Shown here: piece after piece, positions 48,150-58,452 of the stretch
Numbering within the stretch: position 1 is the stretch's first letter
Layout: each line of letters opens with the position of its first letter
Assembly (NCBI RefSeq): GCF_002157855.1
Contig: NZ_CP020880.1
Span: forward strand, 1,860,001 to 1,924,000
DNA from: Sutcliffiella horikoshii
Lineage (GTDB): Bacteria > Bacillota > Bacilli > Bacillales > Bacillaceae_I
DNA length: 64,000 bases
Reading direction: 5' to 3'
Notes under the pieces: model-generated
The model's database searches: none
What the model saw: the letters and a program-made list of their open reading frames with translations, nothing else
What the model was told of the DNA's origin: nothing
Position numbers and translations under genes: made by a program

Positions 48150-49007
48150 ATGACAATACAGTGGTTTCCCGGGCATATGGCGAAAGCCCGCAGACAAGTA
48201 ACAGAAAAACTTAAATTGATTGATATCGTCTATGAATTGGTAGATGCCCGCATCCCCGTTTCATCACGAAACCCGATGATCGACGAAATCATCTCCAATA
48301 AACCAAGAATCATCCTATTAAACAAAGCAGATATGGCAGATGCAAAAGTAACCCGGGAATGGTTGGACTATTTTAATCTTCCAGGTTCATCAACTAAAGC
48401 GATTGCCATCGACTCCCAAACTGGTAAAGGTATTCAACAGATTGCAACATTATCAAAAGAGCTGTTAAAAGAGAAGTTTGATAAAATGCAATCTCGCGGA
48501 ATAAGACCTAGAGCAATCAGAGCGTTGATTGTTGGTATCCCCAATGTTGGGAAATCAACGCTGATTAACAGGCTGGCGAAGAAAAATATCGCTCAAACAG
48601 GAGACAGACCAGGTGTAACAAAAGCTCAGCAATGGGTTAAAGTCGGGAAAGAATTGGAGCTGCTCGATACCCCAGGAATTCTCTGGCCGAAATTTGAGGA
48701 TCAGGAGGTCGGCTACCGCTTAGCTACCACTGGTGCCATTAAAGATACGATTATTAACCTGCAGGATATTGCCGTATTTGCTTTAAGATTTTTGACCGAC
48801 GCTTACCCTGAAAGGTTGAAGGATCGTTACGGTCTTGAGGAAATCCCTGAGGATATAGTCGAACTTTTTGATGCGATAGGCTCAAAACGCGGCTGTAAAA
48901 TGAGTGGTGGACATATCGATTATGATAAGACCGCAGAATTGGTTATTCGTGAGATCCGTTCGGAAAAGCTAGGGAAAATCAGTTTAGAAAGACCAGAAAA
49001 ACTATAG
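48150..49007 (+). CDS. rbgA: Ribosome biogenesis GTPase RbgA (YlqF)
   Basis: 285 residues. RbgA is essential for late 50S assembly in B. subtilis. It is a circularly permuted GTPase: G4 NKADM precedes the P-loop [12 protein letters not shown] and G3 DTPG. The N-terminal [16 protein letters not shown] is diagnostic and contains the catalytic His region. The C-terminal ANTAR-like RNA-binding domain spans ~190-285. ATG at 48150 has AGGAGG ten bases upstream; an earlier in-frame TTG-type start is ignored. Confidence 0.96.
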   Translation: MTIQWFPGHMAKARRQVTEKLKLIDIVYELVDARIPVSSRNPMIDEIISNKPRIILLNKADMADAKVTREWLDYFNLPGSSTKAIAIDSQTGKGIQQIATLSKELLKEKFDKMQSRGIRPRAIRALIVGIPNVGKSTLINRLAKKNIAQTGDRPGVTKAQQWVKVGKELELLDTPGILWPKFEDQEVGYRLATTGAIKDTIINLQDIAVFALRFLTDAYPERLKDRYGLEEIPEDIVELFDAIGSKRGCKMSGGHIDYDKTAELVIREIRSEKLGKISLERPEKL

Positions 49008-49040
49008 AAAAAGGCTGTCATCCGTGCAGCCTTTTTCTTT
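49008..49040 (+). terminator. Terminator of rbgA
   Basis: AAAAAGGCTG (49008-49017) and CAGCCTTTTT (49027-49036) form a perfect 10-bp stem ending in T's, directly at the stop codon. Confidence 0.9.
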
Positions 49041-49061
49041 TGGGGAAATGGAGTGGAAAAT

Positions 49062-49832
49062 GTGGCAAAGCTGTCGATAAAAGAGATAGAACAAATATTA
49101 GCCAAAACGGAAAATGAGCAAGACTCTTTCCTCCTTTCAATAAAAAGTGATGAACGTAAAGGTGTACAGGTACTTTTAAGTAGATGGGAAAAGCGGAAAG
49201 AGGAAAAACAGAAGCTTATAAATCAGTTCAGAGAAATGCAAAAATATGAACGTGCTCTTTGGGAGAAAGGGTCCCGGTACATTGCTGGAATAGATGAAGT
49301 CGGTCGAGGGCCTCTGGCAGGACCGGTCGTTGCAGCTGCTGTGATCTTGCCTGAAAATTTTCAGTTGCCCGGACTGACAGACTCAAAAAAACTCAGCCAG
49401 CAAAAACGCGAGATTTTTTATGATTATATTAAAAAGAATGCTCTTAGTTACGGAATAGGAATTATCATGCCAAGCGATATAGATAAGGTGAATATCTATG
49501 AAGCAACCAAGCTTGCCATGATGGAGGCAGTGAAAAACCTGTCCCTCCTACCTGATCATCTCCTGATTGATGCCATGAAACTAGAAGTAGATATAGCACA
49601 AACATCCATCATAAAGGGAGATGCGACAAGTATATCCATCGCAGCGGCATCTGTGTTGGCTAAAGAGACAAGGGATGCTTATATGAAGAACCTTGCATCT
49701 GAATTTCCACAGTATGGATTTGATAAAAACATGGGATATGGAACCCGAGAGCATTTAATCGCTTTAGAAGAAGTTGGGGTGACCCGAGAACATCGTCGAT
49801 CATTCTCACCAGTAAAGGAATTGGTTGACTAA
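49062..49832 (+). CDS. rnhB: Ribonuclease HII
   Basis: 256 residues. Removes ribonucleotides from DNA-RNA hybrids. An N-terminal substrate-binding helical extension (~1-70), typical of Bacillus RNase HII, precedes the catalytic core with IAGIDEVGRGPLAGPVVAAA, LTDSKKLS and LLIDAMKL supplying the acidic residues. GTG at 49062 with GGAGTGG just upstream is preferred to GTG at 49053 because it gives the family start MAKLSIKEIE. Followed after 12 bases by ylqG. Confidence 0.93.
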   Translation: MAKLSIKEIEQILAKTENEQDSFLLSIKSDERKGVQVLLSRWEKRKEEKQKLINQFREMQKYERALWEKGSRYIAGIDEVGRGPLAGPVVAAAVILPENFQLPGLTDSKKLSQQKREIFYDYIKKNALSYGIGIIMPSDIDKVNIYEATKLAMMEAVKNLSLLPDHLLIDAMKLEVDIAQTSIIKGDATSISIAAASVLAKETRDAYMKNLASEFPQYGFDKNMGYGTREHLIALEEVGVTREHRRSFSPVKELVD

Positions 49833-49844
49833 AAGGAGTTAGCT

Positions 49845-50891
49845 ATGAACATTTCACCGTTAGGCTCTGGAGTCGGAAAAGCCCAAAACCAAGCGACGGC
49901 TTTTCCTGCCACTTCACAAACCGCACAGGTAAGCACTCAGGTACTTATAACCCAAATAGGGGGGAAGATGCCTTCAACCTCTTTAAAAGAAGTAACAGAG
50001 GCTATAGACAGCCTTCCCCCATCACAAAAAGAGAAAGCAATGGAACTGGTTAAAGTATTAGTGCAGCGAAATGGACTTACCAACCTACCTGAGAAGCTTC
50101 AAATGATGGTCACCAGTTTTTCCGATAAGGAAACGATACTACAAAATCTAGCCAAAGTGGAAACTTATCTTGAAAAAGCAAATCTTCCAACACCAGTTCA
50201 GGAAAAATTAATAGATGTCATTCGAAACATGCAACTTCCACAGACTCTTAACAACAAAACAGAAACCTTGCATTTTATTAAACAAGTACTACCTTTACTT
50301 GGATTGAATTTCGAACAAAACTTAAACAATTATATTCGACAAGACCAGCCTTTGTCAGAAGCTAAGTTAGAACAGTTGAAGCCATTACTCTTGAATTATA
50401 TGAACCAGGCAACAACTCCTGAAGAAAAAGCTGCCATTGGCCAGCTCATTTCCAAATTGACGAGTTTTCAACTTCTAACAAGAGAAGAAGGAAACCTGCA
50501 TCATGTTTTTTTACCTATTCCTGTTAACATGGAAAATGAATCAAAAGAATGGTATGTGCATATAAGCTCCAAACAAAAGAACGAGGAGCTGGATTCGGAA
50601 TATTGCCGTGTTGTTCTATTGCTAGATCTGCCTATATTTTCTTCCGTAATGGTGGACGTACTCGTTCAAAAGAAAGTAATCGGTATTTCCTTTCAACATT
50701 CTTATCCTGCGCTAGAATCACTTGTGGAAAAAAGCGCACCACTGCTTAAGGAGAACCTCGCTAAAATAGGCTATACATTAAGCAATGTGAAAACAGAATG
50801 CAAGGAAACGGACCATACTCCTGGGATACCATTAGGTTATCTAAGGACGATTTTGGCGCCACCAAAGGAAGGGGTGGACATCCGAATATGA
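49845..50891 (+). CDS. ylqG: YlqG-like protein with FliK C-terminal-like domain
   Basis: 348 residues. The N-terminal part is Gln/Ser/Thr-rich and low in conservation, followed by helical repeats (~45-215). The last ~110 residues (VVLLLDLPIFSSVMVDVLVQKKVIGISF, then LVEKSAPLLKENLAKIGYTLSNV) resemble the C-terminal domain of the flagellar hook-length regulator FliK. The stop overlaps the ylqH start. Pairing with an FlhB-C-terminal-like protein strengthens the idea of an export-specificity module, but its function is unproved. It matches the position of ylqG in B. subtilis. Confidence 0.7.
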   Translation: MNISPLGSGVGKAQNQATAFPATSQTAQVSTQVLITQIGGKMPSTSLKEVTEAIDSLPPSQKEKAMELVKVLVQRNGLTNLPEKLQMMVTSFSDKETILQNLAKVETYLEKANLPTPVQEKLIDVIRNMQLPQTLNNKTETLHFIKQVLPLLGLNFEQNLNNYIRQDQPLSEAKLEQLKPLLLNYMNQATTPEEKAAIGQLISKLTSFQLLTREEGNLHHVFLPIPVNMENESKEWYVHISSKQKNEELDSEYCRVVLLLDLPIFSSVMVDVLVQKKVIGISFQHSYPALESLVEKSAPLLKENLAKIGYTLSNVKTECKETDHTPGIPLGYLRTILAPPKEGVDIRI

Positions 50892-51184
50892 GTAAAAACA
50901 TCATAAAGCGAAAAAAAGCAGTCGCCATAAAATATGAACAACAAAAAAGTATTGCTCCAGTGGTGCAGGCAAAGGGCACTGGACTCATAGCTGAAAACAT
51001 TCTGGAGGAAGCCAAAAAGCATAATATCCCCGTTCAGGAAGACCAGGCTTTATTGGAAATACTAATGGAATTAGAATTAAATGAAACAATACCGGAAGAA
51101 TTATATGAGGTGGTAGCAGAAGTCTTGGCCTATGTGTACAAGCTTCATAAAGAAGAGAATAAGAATGTGAAAAACACCACGTGA
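50888..51184 (+). CDS. ylqH: FlhB cytoplasmic C-terminal-like protein (YlqH)
   Basis: 98 residues that align with the part of FlhB downstream of its NPTH autocleavage site: KAVAIKYEQQKSIAPVVQAKGTG, AKKHNIPVQEDQALLEIL and ETIPEELYEVVAEVLAYVYKL. No NPTH motif or membrane helices remain. In FlhB this region switches type III export from hook to filament substrates on contact with FliK. ATG at 50888 overlaps the ylqG stop, so the two are coupled. It may be a stand-alone regulator or a relic. Confidence 0.85.
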   Translation: MSKNIIKRKKAVAIKYEQQKSIAPVVQAKGTGLIAENILEEAKKHNIPVQEDQALLEILMELELNETIPEELYEVVAEVLAYVYKLHKEENKNVKNTT

Positions 51185-51302
51185 AGGTTTTTTAACATAA
51201 TGAAAATAGATTGAATAATCTGTAAAATAACACATCTTATTGTTAATTAGCTTCTTTTTCTCGACAAAATAGGATGTCAATCTATTAATTTTTTGAAAAT
51301 AG

Positions 51303-51365
51303 TATAATATTTTTGCAGAAAGGTAGACATTTGTTGGCTCATTTAATAAAATGAAAGCGCAGTCT
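51303..51365 (+). promoter_or_regulatory. sucCD upstream region: -10 and candidate cre site
   Basis: TATAAT at 51303-51308 lacks a good -35 at 17 bases. TGAAAGCGCAGTCT (51352-51365) differs from the cre consensus at two positions and lies downstream of it, where CcpA could act as a roadblock. The gap 51185-51302 is AT-rich with no other signal. Confidence 0.35.
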
Positions 51366-51410
51366 ATTTTTAAATAATGTTCTGTTATACATAAGATTGG
51401 AGGATGGGAA

Positions 51411-52571
51411 ATGAATATCCATGAATATCAAGGAAAAGAGATCCTCAGAAAATACGGGGTGGCTGTTCCAAATGGCCGTGTAGCGTTCACTGTTGAAGAA
51501 GCAGTAGAAGCTGCAAAAGAACTAGGAACAGAAATTTGTGTTGTGAAAGCGCAAATTCACGCTGGTGGCCGCGGTAAAGCGGGCGGAGTGAAAGTTGCCA
51601 AGAATTTGGATGAAGTTCGTGAATATGCGGGTGAAATCCTAGGCAAAACGTTAATTACTCATCAAACGGGCCCAGAAGGTAAGGAAGTAAAACGCCTACT
51701 TATCGAAGAAGGATGCGACATCAAGAAAGAATACTATATCGGACTTGTATTAGACCGTGCAACTTCCCGAGTTGTCCTAATGGCATCTGAAGAAGGCGGA
51801 ACAGAAATTGAAGAAGTGGCAGAGCAAACGCCAGAAAAAATCTTCAAAGAAGTGGTTGATCCTGTTGTAGGATTAATAGGTTTCCAAGCTCGTCGTATTG
51901 CATTCAACATCAACATACCAAAAGAGTTGGTTGGACAAGCGGTTAAATTCATGATGAGCCTATATACAGCTTTCGTGGAGAAAGACTGCTCCATCGCAGA
52001 AATCAATCCACTTGTTGTTACGGGTGACGCAAAGGTTATGGCATTGGATGCAAAACTTAACTTCGACTCCAATGCACTATACCGTCACAAGGACATTTTA
52101 GAATACCGTGATCTGGAAGAAGAAGATGCAAAAGAAATCGAAGCTTCCAAATACGATCTAAGCTACATTTCACTTGATGGAAACATCGGATGTATGGTTA
52201 ATGGTGCCGGCCTTGCTATGGCAACTATGGATATTATCAAACATTATGGTGGGGACCCTGCTAACTTCCTGGACGTTGGGGGCGGAGCAACTGCTGAGAA
52301 AGTAACAGAAGCTTTCAAAATTATCCTTTCTGATGATAATGTAAAAGGAATTTTCGTTAACATTTTCGGTGGAATTATGAAGTGTGACATCATCGCTACA
52401 GGTGTTGTGGAAGCAGCGAAACAAGTAGGACTTGAAGTACCTCTAGTAGTACGTTTGGAAGGTACGAACGTAGACCTAGGAAAGCAAATCTTACGTGAGT
52501 CTGGCTTAAACATCGTGGCAGCAGAATCCATGGCTGATGGTGCACAAAAAATCGTAGCGCAAGTAGGATAA
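51411..52571 (+). CDS. sucC: Succinyl-CoA synthetase beta subunit (ADP-forming)
   Basis: 386 residues. Succinyl-CoA to succinate plus ATP, a TCA cycle step. ATP-grasp domain begins [17 protein letters not shown], with [16 protein letters not shown] binding nucleotide; the CoA-ligase domain contains [18 protein letters not shown] and [19 protein letters not shown] precedes ATG. sucD follows after 18 bases. Confidence 0.97.
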   Translation: MNIHEYQGKEILRKYGVAVPNGRVAFTVEEAVEAAKELGTEICVVKAQIHAGGRGKAGGVKVAKNLDEVREYAGEILGKTLITHQTGPEGKEVKRLLIEEGCDIKKEYYIGLVLDRATSRVVLMASEEGGTEIEEVAEQTPEKIFKEVVDPVVGLIGFQARRIAFNINIPKELVGQAVKFMMSLYTAFVEKDCSIAEINPLVVTGDAKVMALDAKLNFDSNALYRHKDILEYRDLEEEDAKEIEASKYDLSYISLDGNIGCMVNGAGLAMATMDIIKHYGGDPANFLDVGGGATAEKVTEAFKIILSDDNVKGIFVNIFGGIMKCDIIATGVVEAAKQVGLEVPLVVRLEGTNVDLGKQILRESGLNIVAAESMADGAQKIVAQVG

Positions 52572-52589
52572 GAAAGGCAGGGGACATTC

Positions 52590-53492
52590 ATGAGTGTATT
52601 CATTAATAAAGATACAAAAGTAATCGTACAAGGTATTACTGGTTCCACAGCGTTATTCCATACAAAGCAAATGCTTGAGTATGGCACACAAATCGTTGGT
52701 GGGGTTACACCAGGTAAAGGCGGCACTGAAGTTGAAGGTGTACCTGTATTCAATACAGTAGAAGAAGCTGTCAAAGTTACTGGTGCAAATGCATCCGTTA
52801 TTTATGTACCAGCTCCATTTGCTGCAGATGCGATCATGGAAGCGGTAGATGCTGAGCTTGACTTGGCTATTTGTATTACAGAGCATATTCCTGTACTTGA
52901 TATGGTAAAAGTGAAGCGTTACATGGAAGGGAAAAAGACTCGTCTTGTTGGTCCTAACTGCCCTGGCGTTATCACTCCTGGTGAGTGCAAAATCGGAATC
53001 ATGCCTGGATATATCCATACAAAAGGCCATGTTGGGGTTGTTTCCCGTTCTGGTACTCTAACGTATGAAGCGGTTCACCAATTATCACAAGAGGGCATCG
53101 GTCAATCTACAGCAGTAGGTATCGGTGGAGACCCTGTTAACGGTACAGACTTCATTGATGTATTAAAAGCATTCAATGAAGATGAAGATACGTATGCGGT
53201 TATCATGATCGGTGAAATCGGCGGAACAGCTGAAGAAGAAGCAGCTCTTTGGGTAAAAGAGAACATGACAAAACCTGTTGTCGGCTTCATCGGCGGCCGT
53301 ACTGCACCTCCTGGTAAGCGTATGGGTCACGCAGGAGCAATCATCTCTGGCGGTAAAGGTACTGCAGATGAGAAAATCCGTGTGATGAATGAGTGTGGCA
53401 TTGAAGTTGCCGATACTCCATCTGTAATGGGTGAAACGCTTATCAAAGTAATTAAAGAGCAAGGCATTTACGATAAATGTAAAACTCACTAA
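52590..53492 (+). CDS. sucD: Succinyl-CoA synthetase alpha subunit
   Basis: 300 residues. The CoA-binding Rossmann domain ([24 protein letters not shown]) is followed by the ligase domain. The phosphohistidine is in [37 protein letters not shown] is conserved. It is coupled with sucC in the standard two-gene unit and ends before a hairpin. Confidence 0.97.
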   Translation: MSVFINKDTKVIVQGITGSTALFHTKQMLEYGTQIVGGVTPGKGGTEVEGVPVFNTVEEAVKVTGANASVIYVPAPFAADAIMEAVDAELDLAICITEHIPVLDMVKVKRYMEGKKTRLVGPNCPGVITPGECKIGIMPGYIHTKGHVGVVSRSGTLTYEAVHQLSQEGIGQSTAVGIGGDPVNGTDFIDVLKAFNEDEDTYAVIMIGEIGGTAEEEAALWVKENMTKPVVGFIGGRTAPPGKRMGHAGAIISGGKGTADEKIRVMNECGIEVADTPSVMGETLIKVIKEQGIYDKCKTH

Positions 53493-53501
53493 TATAATAT
53501 T

Positions 53502-53540
53502 GGAAAAGGGATAGTCGGGTCAGGCTATCCCCGTTTCCGT
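53502..53540 (+). terminator. Terminator of sucCD
   Basis: GGGATAG (53508-53514) pairs with CTATCCC (53525-53531); outer GGAAA pairs with TTTCC (53534-53538). The following T tract is short. Confidence 0.7.
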
Positions 53541-53568
53541 TTCTAAGGAGAGAGGTGTTTTTGCGTAT

Positions 53569-54465
53569 ATGCAAAAGGAGAAAAGAAGATTGATAACCCT
53601 GCATCATTGTCCAGGTCTCACCATAAAGGCACTCCAAAATCTATTAATGAAAGATCCCACGCTTGAACGACTATACACCATGACCCCTTCTGATATTGCT
53701 TCATATTTCACCACTACTCAAAAGCAAGCACAGTCCATTTATCACCATATCCACAACAATAATGTTTCGCAGCTTCTTTCTATTTATAAAGAGCAAAGCA
53801 TAGTACCATTAACCATTTGGGATAAAGATTACCCTGCCCTATTAAAAGAAATTTACGACCCACCAGTTGTCCTATACACAAAAGGAAATCAACATCTGTT
53901 AAAGACCAGGATGCTCGGAATAGTCGGTGCAAGATTGATGTCTTCTTATGGTAAACACTCTTTAAATAAGTTAATTCCCCCTCTAGTAAAAGAAAAATTT
54001 ACAATTGTTAGCGGATTGGCAAAAGGAGTGGACATTTCCGCTCATCAATTAACAATGGAAAAGGGAGGGAACACCATTGCAGTCTTAGGAAGCGGATTTT
54101 TTCAAATTTATCCGAAAGAACACCTGTCTTATGCAGAAAAAATTGCCTCTCACCAGCTACTCCTCTCAGAATATCCTCCATACACACCTCCAACAAGATG
54201 GAATTTCCCACAAAGGAATCGTATTATCAGCGGTTTAAGTGAAGGAGTAATCATTATTGAAGCGAAAGAGAAAAGTGGGTCCCTCATTACAGCAGATCAA
54301 GCGATGGAACAAGGAAGAGAGGTGTTTGCTGTTCCAGGTTCCATCCTTTCTGAAACCTCTAAGGGGACAAATGCGCTTATCCAACAGGGAGCAAAGCTTG
54401 TGACAAGTCATCATGATATTTTAGAAGAATTACGTAGCCGTGAAATGATAAAAATAAATAAATAG
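53569..54465 (+). CDS. dprA: DNA-processing protein DprA (Smf)
   Basis: 298 residues. DprA loads RecA onto single-stranded DNA during transformation. A short SAM-like N-terminal helical part (~1-75) precedes the Rossmann DprA fold (~100-290): MLGIVGARLMSSYGKH, VSGLAKGVDISAH, AVLGSGFFQIYPKEH, RNRIISGLSEGVIIIEAKEKSGSLITADQAMEQGR. The ribosome-binding site AAGGAGAGAGGTG is about 11 bases from the ATG, slightly far. No C-terminal winged helix is present, as in B. subtilis. It implies competence potential. Confidence 0.95.
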   Translation: MQKEKRRLITLHHCPGLTIKALQNLLMKDPTLERLYTMTPSDIASYFTTTQKQAQSIYHHIHNNNVSQLLSIYKEQSIVPLTIWDKDYPALLKEIYDPPVVLYTKGNQHLLKTRMLGIVGARLMSSYGKHSLNKLIPPLVKEKFTIVSGLAKGVDISAHQLTMEKGGNTIAVLGSGFFQIYPKEHLSYAEKIASHQLLLSEYPPYTPPTRWNFPQRNRIISGLSEGVIIIEAKEKSGSLITADQAMEQGREVFAVPGSILSETSKGTNALIQQGAKLVTSHHDILEELRSREMIKINK

Positions 54466-54560
54466 TAAAAGAGATTACAATTAAGTGACAAAAAATTAAC
54501 TATTTTTGAGAGAATTTTCGTTTTTTACTTTACAAATCAATATATGTCTATATTATTATA

Positions 54561-54595
54561 GGGTACAATGATATTAAAAATTGTACCCTTTTTCC
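54561..54595 (+). terminator. Terminator of dprA
   Basis: GGGTACAAT (54561-54569) and ATTGTACCC (54580-54588), 10-base loop, followed by TTTTT. It lies ~95 bases after the stop, so the transcript has an AT-rich tail. Confidence 0.85.
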
Positions 54596-54741
54596 TTATT
54601 AGATGGACTATTCTAATGAGAAAAGTTTGCATAGGCAAGTATATAAAGAAGATTCTGTGTCTACATATAATACATAAGGATAACCGGGATGTTTAATGTG
54701 AGTAAAACTAGGAAATTACATAAATTATTGAAAAGCTCTGT

Positions 54742-54771
54742 TTGACAAACGGTTACATAATATTTGATAAT
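54742..54771 (+). promoter_or_regulatory. Promoter of topA
   Basis: TTGACA (54742-54747), 18 bases, GATAAT (54766-54771). It gives a leader of ~110 bases before topA. Confidence 0.6.
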
Positions 54772-54828
54772 GGTGAAGATTTATAATAATAGATAAAACA
54801 AAAATGAAAATAGAAGCTAAAAACTTTG

Positions 54829-54857
54829 AGAAAACGCATCACCTTAATGTTTTTTCT
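54829..54857 (+). promoter_or_regulatory. Hairpin in the topA leader
   Basis: AGAAAACGCAT (54829-54839) pairs with ATGTTTTTTCT (54847-54857), one mismatch and one wobble. The 3' arm is U-rich, so it could be a weak attenuator. The remaining gap sequence 54466-54888 shows no gene. Confidence 0.35.
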
Positions 54858-54888
54858 AAGAATTTACCCTCTTGAGGAGGATTATTGA

Positions 54889-56967
54889 ATGGCAGATTAT
54901 TTAGTGATTGTGGAATCACCAGCAAAAGCGAAGACAATTGAACGATATTTAGGAAAAAAATATAAAGTGAAAGCCTCCATGGGGCATGTAAGAGACTTAC
55001 CTAAAAGTCAAATGGGTGTAAATGTAGACCATGAATTTGAGCCTAAATATATAACCATCAGAGGGAAAGGTCCCGTCTTGAAGGAATTAAAAACAGCTGC
55101 AAAAAAAGCAAAGAAAATTTTTCTCGCGGCTGACCCGGATCGCGAAGGGGAAGCTATCGCATGGCATCTTGCTCACAGTCTTGATATTGATATCACATCT
55201 GATTGTCGGGTGGTTTTTAATGAAATAACAAAAGATGCAATAAAGGAATCATTCAAACATCCAAGACCGATCAATCTTGATGTAGTGGACGCACAACAGG
55301 CAAGAAGGATCTTGGATCGACTTGTGGGCTACAATATAAGCCCTTTATTATGGAAGAAAGTGAAAAAAGGATTAAGTGCAGGACGCGTTCAATCCGTTGC
55401 GGTTCGGTTAGTTATTGAACGAGAGCAAGAGATAAATGCATTTGAACCGGAAGAGTACTGGTCCATAAAAAGCAGTTTCCTGACAGGAAAATCAAAAGAA
55501 TTTGAAGCAAGCTTCTATGGCGTAGATGGAAAGAAGACAGAGCTTAAATCTGAAGCGGATGTCAATGAGATTCTTGGAAGGCTTGAGGGCAACTCTTTTG
55601 AAATTAAGAGTGTAACCAAAAAAGAGCGTAAACGTAATCCAGCGCTTCCTTTTATCACATCCTCCTTGCAACAGGAAGCAGCGCGTAAACTTAACTTCCG
55701 TGCAAAGAAAACGATGATGATGGCTCAGCAGCTCTATGAGGGCATTGAGCTTGGAAAAGAAGGTACGGTCGGTCTTATCACCTATATGCGTACGGATTCA
55801 ACTCGTATTTCAGAAACCGCAAAAAAAGAAGCGGTGGAATATATCGAAAAGACATATGGCAAACAATTTGTTTCTAATGAAGAAAGAAAAGAGACAAAAA
55901 AGAGCAATGCACAGGATGCCCATGAAGCGATTCGTCCGACATCAACCACGAAGGACCCTCAGTCGATCAAAGAATATTTATCACGCGATCAATTCCGTTT
56001 GTATAAATTGATTTGGGAGCGGTTTGTTGCGAGTCAGATGGCACCTGCAATTTTGGATACGGTCAGTGTGGACTTAACGCAAAATGATGTTCAATTCCGT
56101 GCGACCGGTTCCACGGTCAAGTTCGCCGGTTTCATGAAAGTATATGTGGAAGGTAATGACGATCAACAGGAAGAAAAAGAAAACCTGTTGCCTCCTTTAG
56201 AGAAAGGTGATACAGTCTTCTCCAAAGATATCGATCAAAAGCAACATTTCACACAACCCCCACCAAGGTACACAGAGGCAAGGCTGGTACGTGCCCTTGA
56301 AGAGTTGGGAATAGGAAGACCGTCCACATATGCTCCTACACTGGATACTATCCAGAAAAGAGGCTATGTAGCGCTTGATAACAAAAGATTTGTTCCAACA
56401 GAGCTTGGGCAGATTGTCATTCAATTGATTTTGGAGTTCTTCCCGGAAATCATCAATGTCGAATTTACAGCAGATCTTGAAACGAACCTGGATAATGTGG
56501 AAGATGGTAAAGTAAATTGGGTAAATATCATTGACGGCTTTTATCATGAATTTGCCAAGCGTTTAGAAAAAGCGGAAGCGGAAATGCAGGAAATAGAAAT
56601 AAAAGATGAACCTGCAGGTGAAGATTGTGAGCTTTGCGGTCACGAAATGGTCTTTAAAATGGGTAGGTATGGAAAGTTCATGGCGTGCTCCAATTTCCCT
56701 GACTGCCGCAATACAAAACCTATCGTAAAAGATATCGGCGTCCCTTGTCCTAAATGTGAAAAAGGGAATATCGTCGAAAGAAAAAGTAAAAAGAAACGAA
56801 TTTTCTATGGTTGTGACCAATACCCTACTTGTGAATTTCTATCCTGGGATAAGCCTATTGCCAGAAAATGTCCGAAGTGTGAATCCTTACTGGTCGAGAA
56901 AAAGCTTAAAAAAGGTGTACAGGTTCAGTGCGTAGAGTGCGATTATAAAGAAGAACCACAAGGATAA
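54889..56967 (+). CDS. topA: DNA topoisomerase I
   Basis: 692-residue type IA topoisomerase relaxing negative supercoils. The Toprim domain has [16 protein letters not shown] and [13 protein letters not shown]. The active-site tyrosine is in [14 protein letters not shown]. The C-terminus carries three zinc-ribbon repeats with CxxC pairs: CELCGHEM...[15 protein letters not shown]...CDQYPTC and CPKCESLL...CVECDY. GAGGAGG precedes the ATG. It lies between dprA and trmFO, as in B. subtilis. Confidence 0.97.
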   Translation: MADYLVIVESPAKAKTIERYLGKKYKVKASMGHVRDLPKSQMGVNVDHEFEPKYITIRGKGPVLKELKTAAKKAKKIFLAADPDREGEAIAWHLAHSLDIDITSDCRVVFNEITKDAIKESFKHPRPINLDVVDAQQARRILDRLVGYNISPLLWKKVKKGLSAGRVQSVAVRLVIEREQEINAFEPEEYWSIKSSFLTGKSKEFEASFYGVDGKKTELKSEADVNEILGRLEGNSFEIKSVTKKERKRNPALPFITSSLQQEAARKLNFRAKKTMMMAQQLYEGIELGKEGTVGLITYMRTDSTRISETAKKEAVEYIEKTYGKQFVSNEERKETKKSNAQDAHEAIRPTSTTKDPQSIKEYLSRDQFRLYKLIWERFVASQMAPAILDTVSVDLTQNDVQFRATGSTVKFAGFMKVYVEGNDDQQEEKENLLPPLEKGDTVFSKDIDQKQHFTQPPPRYTEARLVRALEELGIGRPSTYAPTLDTIQKRGYVALDNKRFVPTELGQIVIQLILEFFPEIINVEFTADLETNLDNVEDGKVNWVNIIDGFYHEFAKRLEKAEAEMQEIEIKDEPAGEDCELCGHEMVFKMGRYGKFMACSNFPDCRNTKPIVKDIGVPCPKCEKGNIVERKSKKKRIFYGCDQYPTCEFLSWDKPIARKCPKCESLLVEKKLKKGVQVQCVECDYKEEPQG

Positions 56968-56984
56968 GCTTTATTATAGTAAAG

Positions 56985-57025
56985 AGGGGACTGACACTTG
57001 AGTGGTTGGGTCAGCCCTTTTTCCT
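56985..57025 (+). terminator. Terminator of topA
   Basis: AGGGGACTGAC (56985-56995) pairs with GTCAGCCCTTT (57010-57020), one mismatch and two wobbles, followed by TTCC. Confidence 0.75.
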
Positions 57026-57083
57026 TTGTAAAAAAAATAGTGAGTGCAGCAATAATCTTACAACGTTTTTGGAGGTATCAGTT

Positions 57084-58388
57084 ATGACAAACACAGTAGT
57101 TAATGTAATTGGAGCGGGCCTTGCCGGTAGTGAAGCAGCATGGCAGCTTGCAAATAAAGGGATTAGGGTCCATTTATACGAAATGCGCCCAGTCAAACAA
57201 ACTCCTGCCCATCATACAGATAAATTCGCAGAGCTTGTTTGCTCCAATTCCCTGCGCGCGAACAACCTGACAAATGCAGTTGGGGTGTTAAAGGAAGAGA
57301 TGAGAATGCTTGACTCCGTCATTATCCGTTCAGCAGATGACTGTGCGGTTCCTGCAGGCGGTGCTCTTGCGGTGGACAGGCATGAATTTGCTGCTAAAGT
57401 TACGGAAAGAGTAAAAGAACATCCTAATGTGACAGTATTTAATGAAGAAATGGAACAAATCCCGGAAGGACCGACGATCATAGCAACAGGACCGTTAACT
57501 TCCAAAGCCCTTTCAGACCAACTTCGTTCCTTAACAGGAGAAGAGTATCTATATTTCTACGATGCTGCAGCTCCAATTATTGAAAAAGACAGCATCAATA
57601 TGGATATTGTTTATTTGAAATCCCGTTATGATAAAGGGGAAGCTGCCTACTTGAATTGCCCGATGACAGAAGAGCAGTTTAATCGTTTTTATGATGCATT
57701 AGTTGAAGCAGAAACCGTACCATTAAAGGAATTTGAAAAAGAAATTTTCTTTGAAGGGTGTATGCCGATTGAAGTCATGGCAAACCGCGGAAAGAAAACG
57801 ATGCTTTTTGGACCTTTGAAGCCTGTTGGGTTAGAAGATCCTAAAACAGACAAACGCCCATATGCAGTCGTGCAACTCCGACAAGATGATGCGGCAGGCA
57901 CTTTGTATAATATTGTTGGTTTTCAGACACATTTAAAATGGGGTCCACAAAAAGAAGTAATCCGTCTTATTCCTGGTTTGGAAAATGCAGAGATTGTAAG
58001 GTACGGTGTAATGCACCGTAATACCTTTATCAATTCACCTAATCTGTTGAAGCCAACGTATCAATTCAAAGAAAGAGAAGATCTTTTCTTTGCAGGACAA
58101 ATGACAGGTGTGGAAGGTTATGTGGAATCTGCAGCGTCAGGACTTATTGCCGGGATGAATGCGGCACGCCTCGTTCTTGGAGAGGAACCGTTGGTGTTCC
58201 CTAAAGAAACGGCGATTGGAAGTATGGCGCACTATATTACTTCTACAAACGCGAAAAACTTCCAACCGATGAATGCAAACTTTGGGTTATTTCCAGATCT
58301 TCCGAAGAAAATAAAAAATAAACAAGAGCGAAATGAAGCGCATGCTAGGAGAGCGTTGGAAACAATTCAGAATTTTGTAAAAAATTAA
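57084..58388 (+). CDS. trmFO: Methylenetetrahydrofolate-tRNA-(uracil-5-)-methyltransferase TrmFO
   Basis: 434-residue FAD enzyme that makes m5U54 in tRNA using methylene-THF. The dinucleotide motif [16 protein letters not shown] is at residues ~7-22, followed by [27 protein letters not shown], a GidA-family hallmark with the catalytic Cys, and [20 protein letters not shown] at the C-terminal FAD site. TTTGGAGG precedes ATG at 57084; upstream in-frame codons lie inside the topA terminator. xerC follows after a perfect hairpin. Confidence 0.97.
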   Translation: MTNTVVNVIGAGLAGSEAAWQLANKGIRVHLYEMRPVKQTPAHHTDKFAELVCSNSLRANNLTNAVGVLKEEMRMLDSVIIRSADDCAVPAGGALAVDRHEFAAKVTERVKEHPNVTVFNEEMEQIPEGPTIIATGPLTSKALSDQLRSLTGEEYLYFYDAAAPIIEKDSINMDIVYLKSRYDKGEAAYLNCPMTEEQFNRFYDALVEAETVPLKEFEKEIFFEGCMPIEVMANRGKKTMLFGPLKPVGLEDPKTDKRPYAVVQLRQDDAAGTLYNIVGFQTHLKWGPQKEVIRLIPGLENAEIVRYGVMHRNTFINSPNLLKPTYQFKEREDLFFAGQMTGVEGYVESAASGLIAGMNAARLVLGEEPLVFPKETAIGSMAHYITSTNAKNFQPMNANFGLFPDLPKKIKNKQERNEAHARRALETIQNFVKN

Positions 58389-58401
58389 TCAAATTAATTG
58401 C

Positions 58402-58440
58402 AAGGGCTACTAAATTGTGATAATATTTAGTAGCCCTTGT
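58402..58440 (+). promoter_or_regulatory. Perfect 15-bp hairpin directly before the xerC ribosome-binding site
   Basis: CAAGGGCTACTAAAT (58402-58416) and ATTTAGTAGCCCTTG (58426-58440) pair without mismatch around a 9-base loop. No U-run follows; two bases later the GAGGTG ribosome-binding site of xerC begins. It is either a non-canonical terminator for trmFO or an mRNA leader structure. Confidence 0.6.
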
Positions 58441-58452
58441 GAGGTGATAAGT

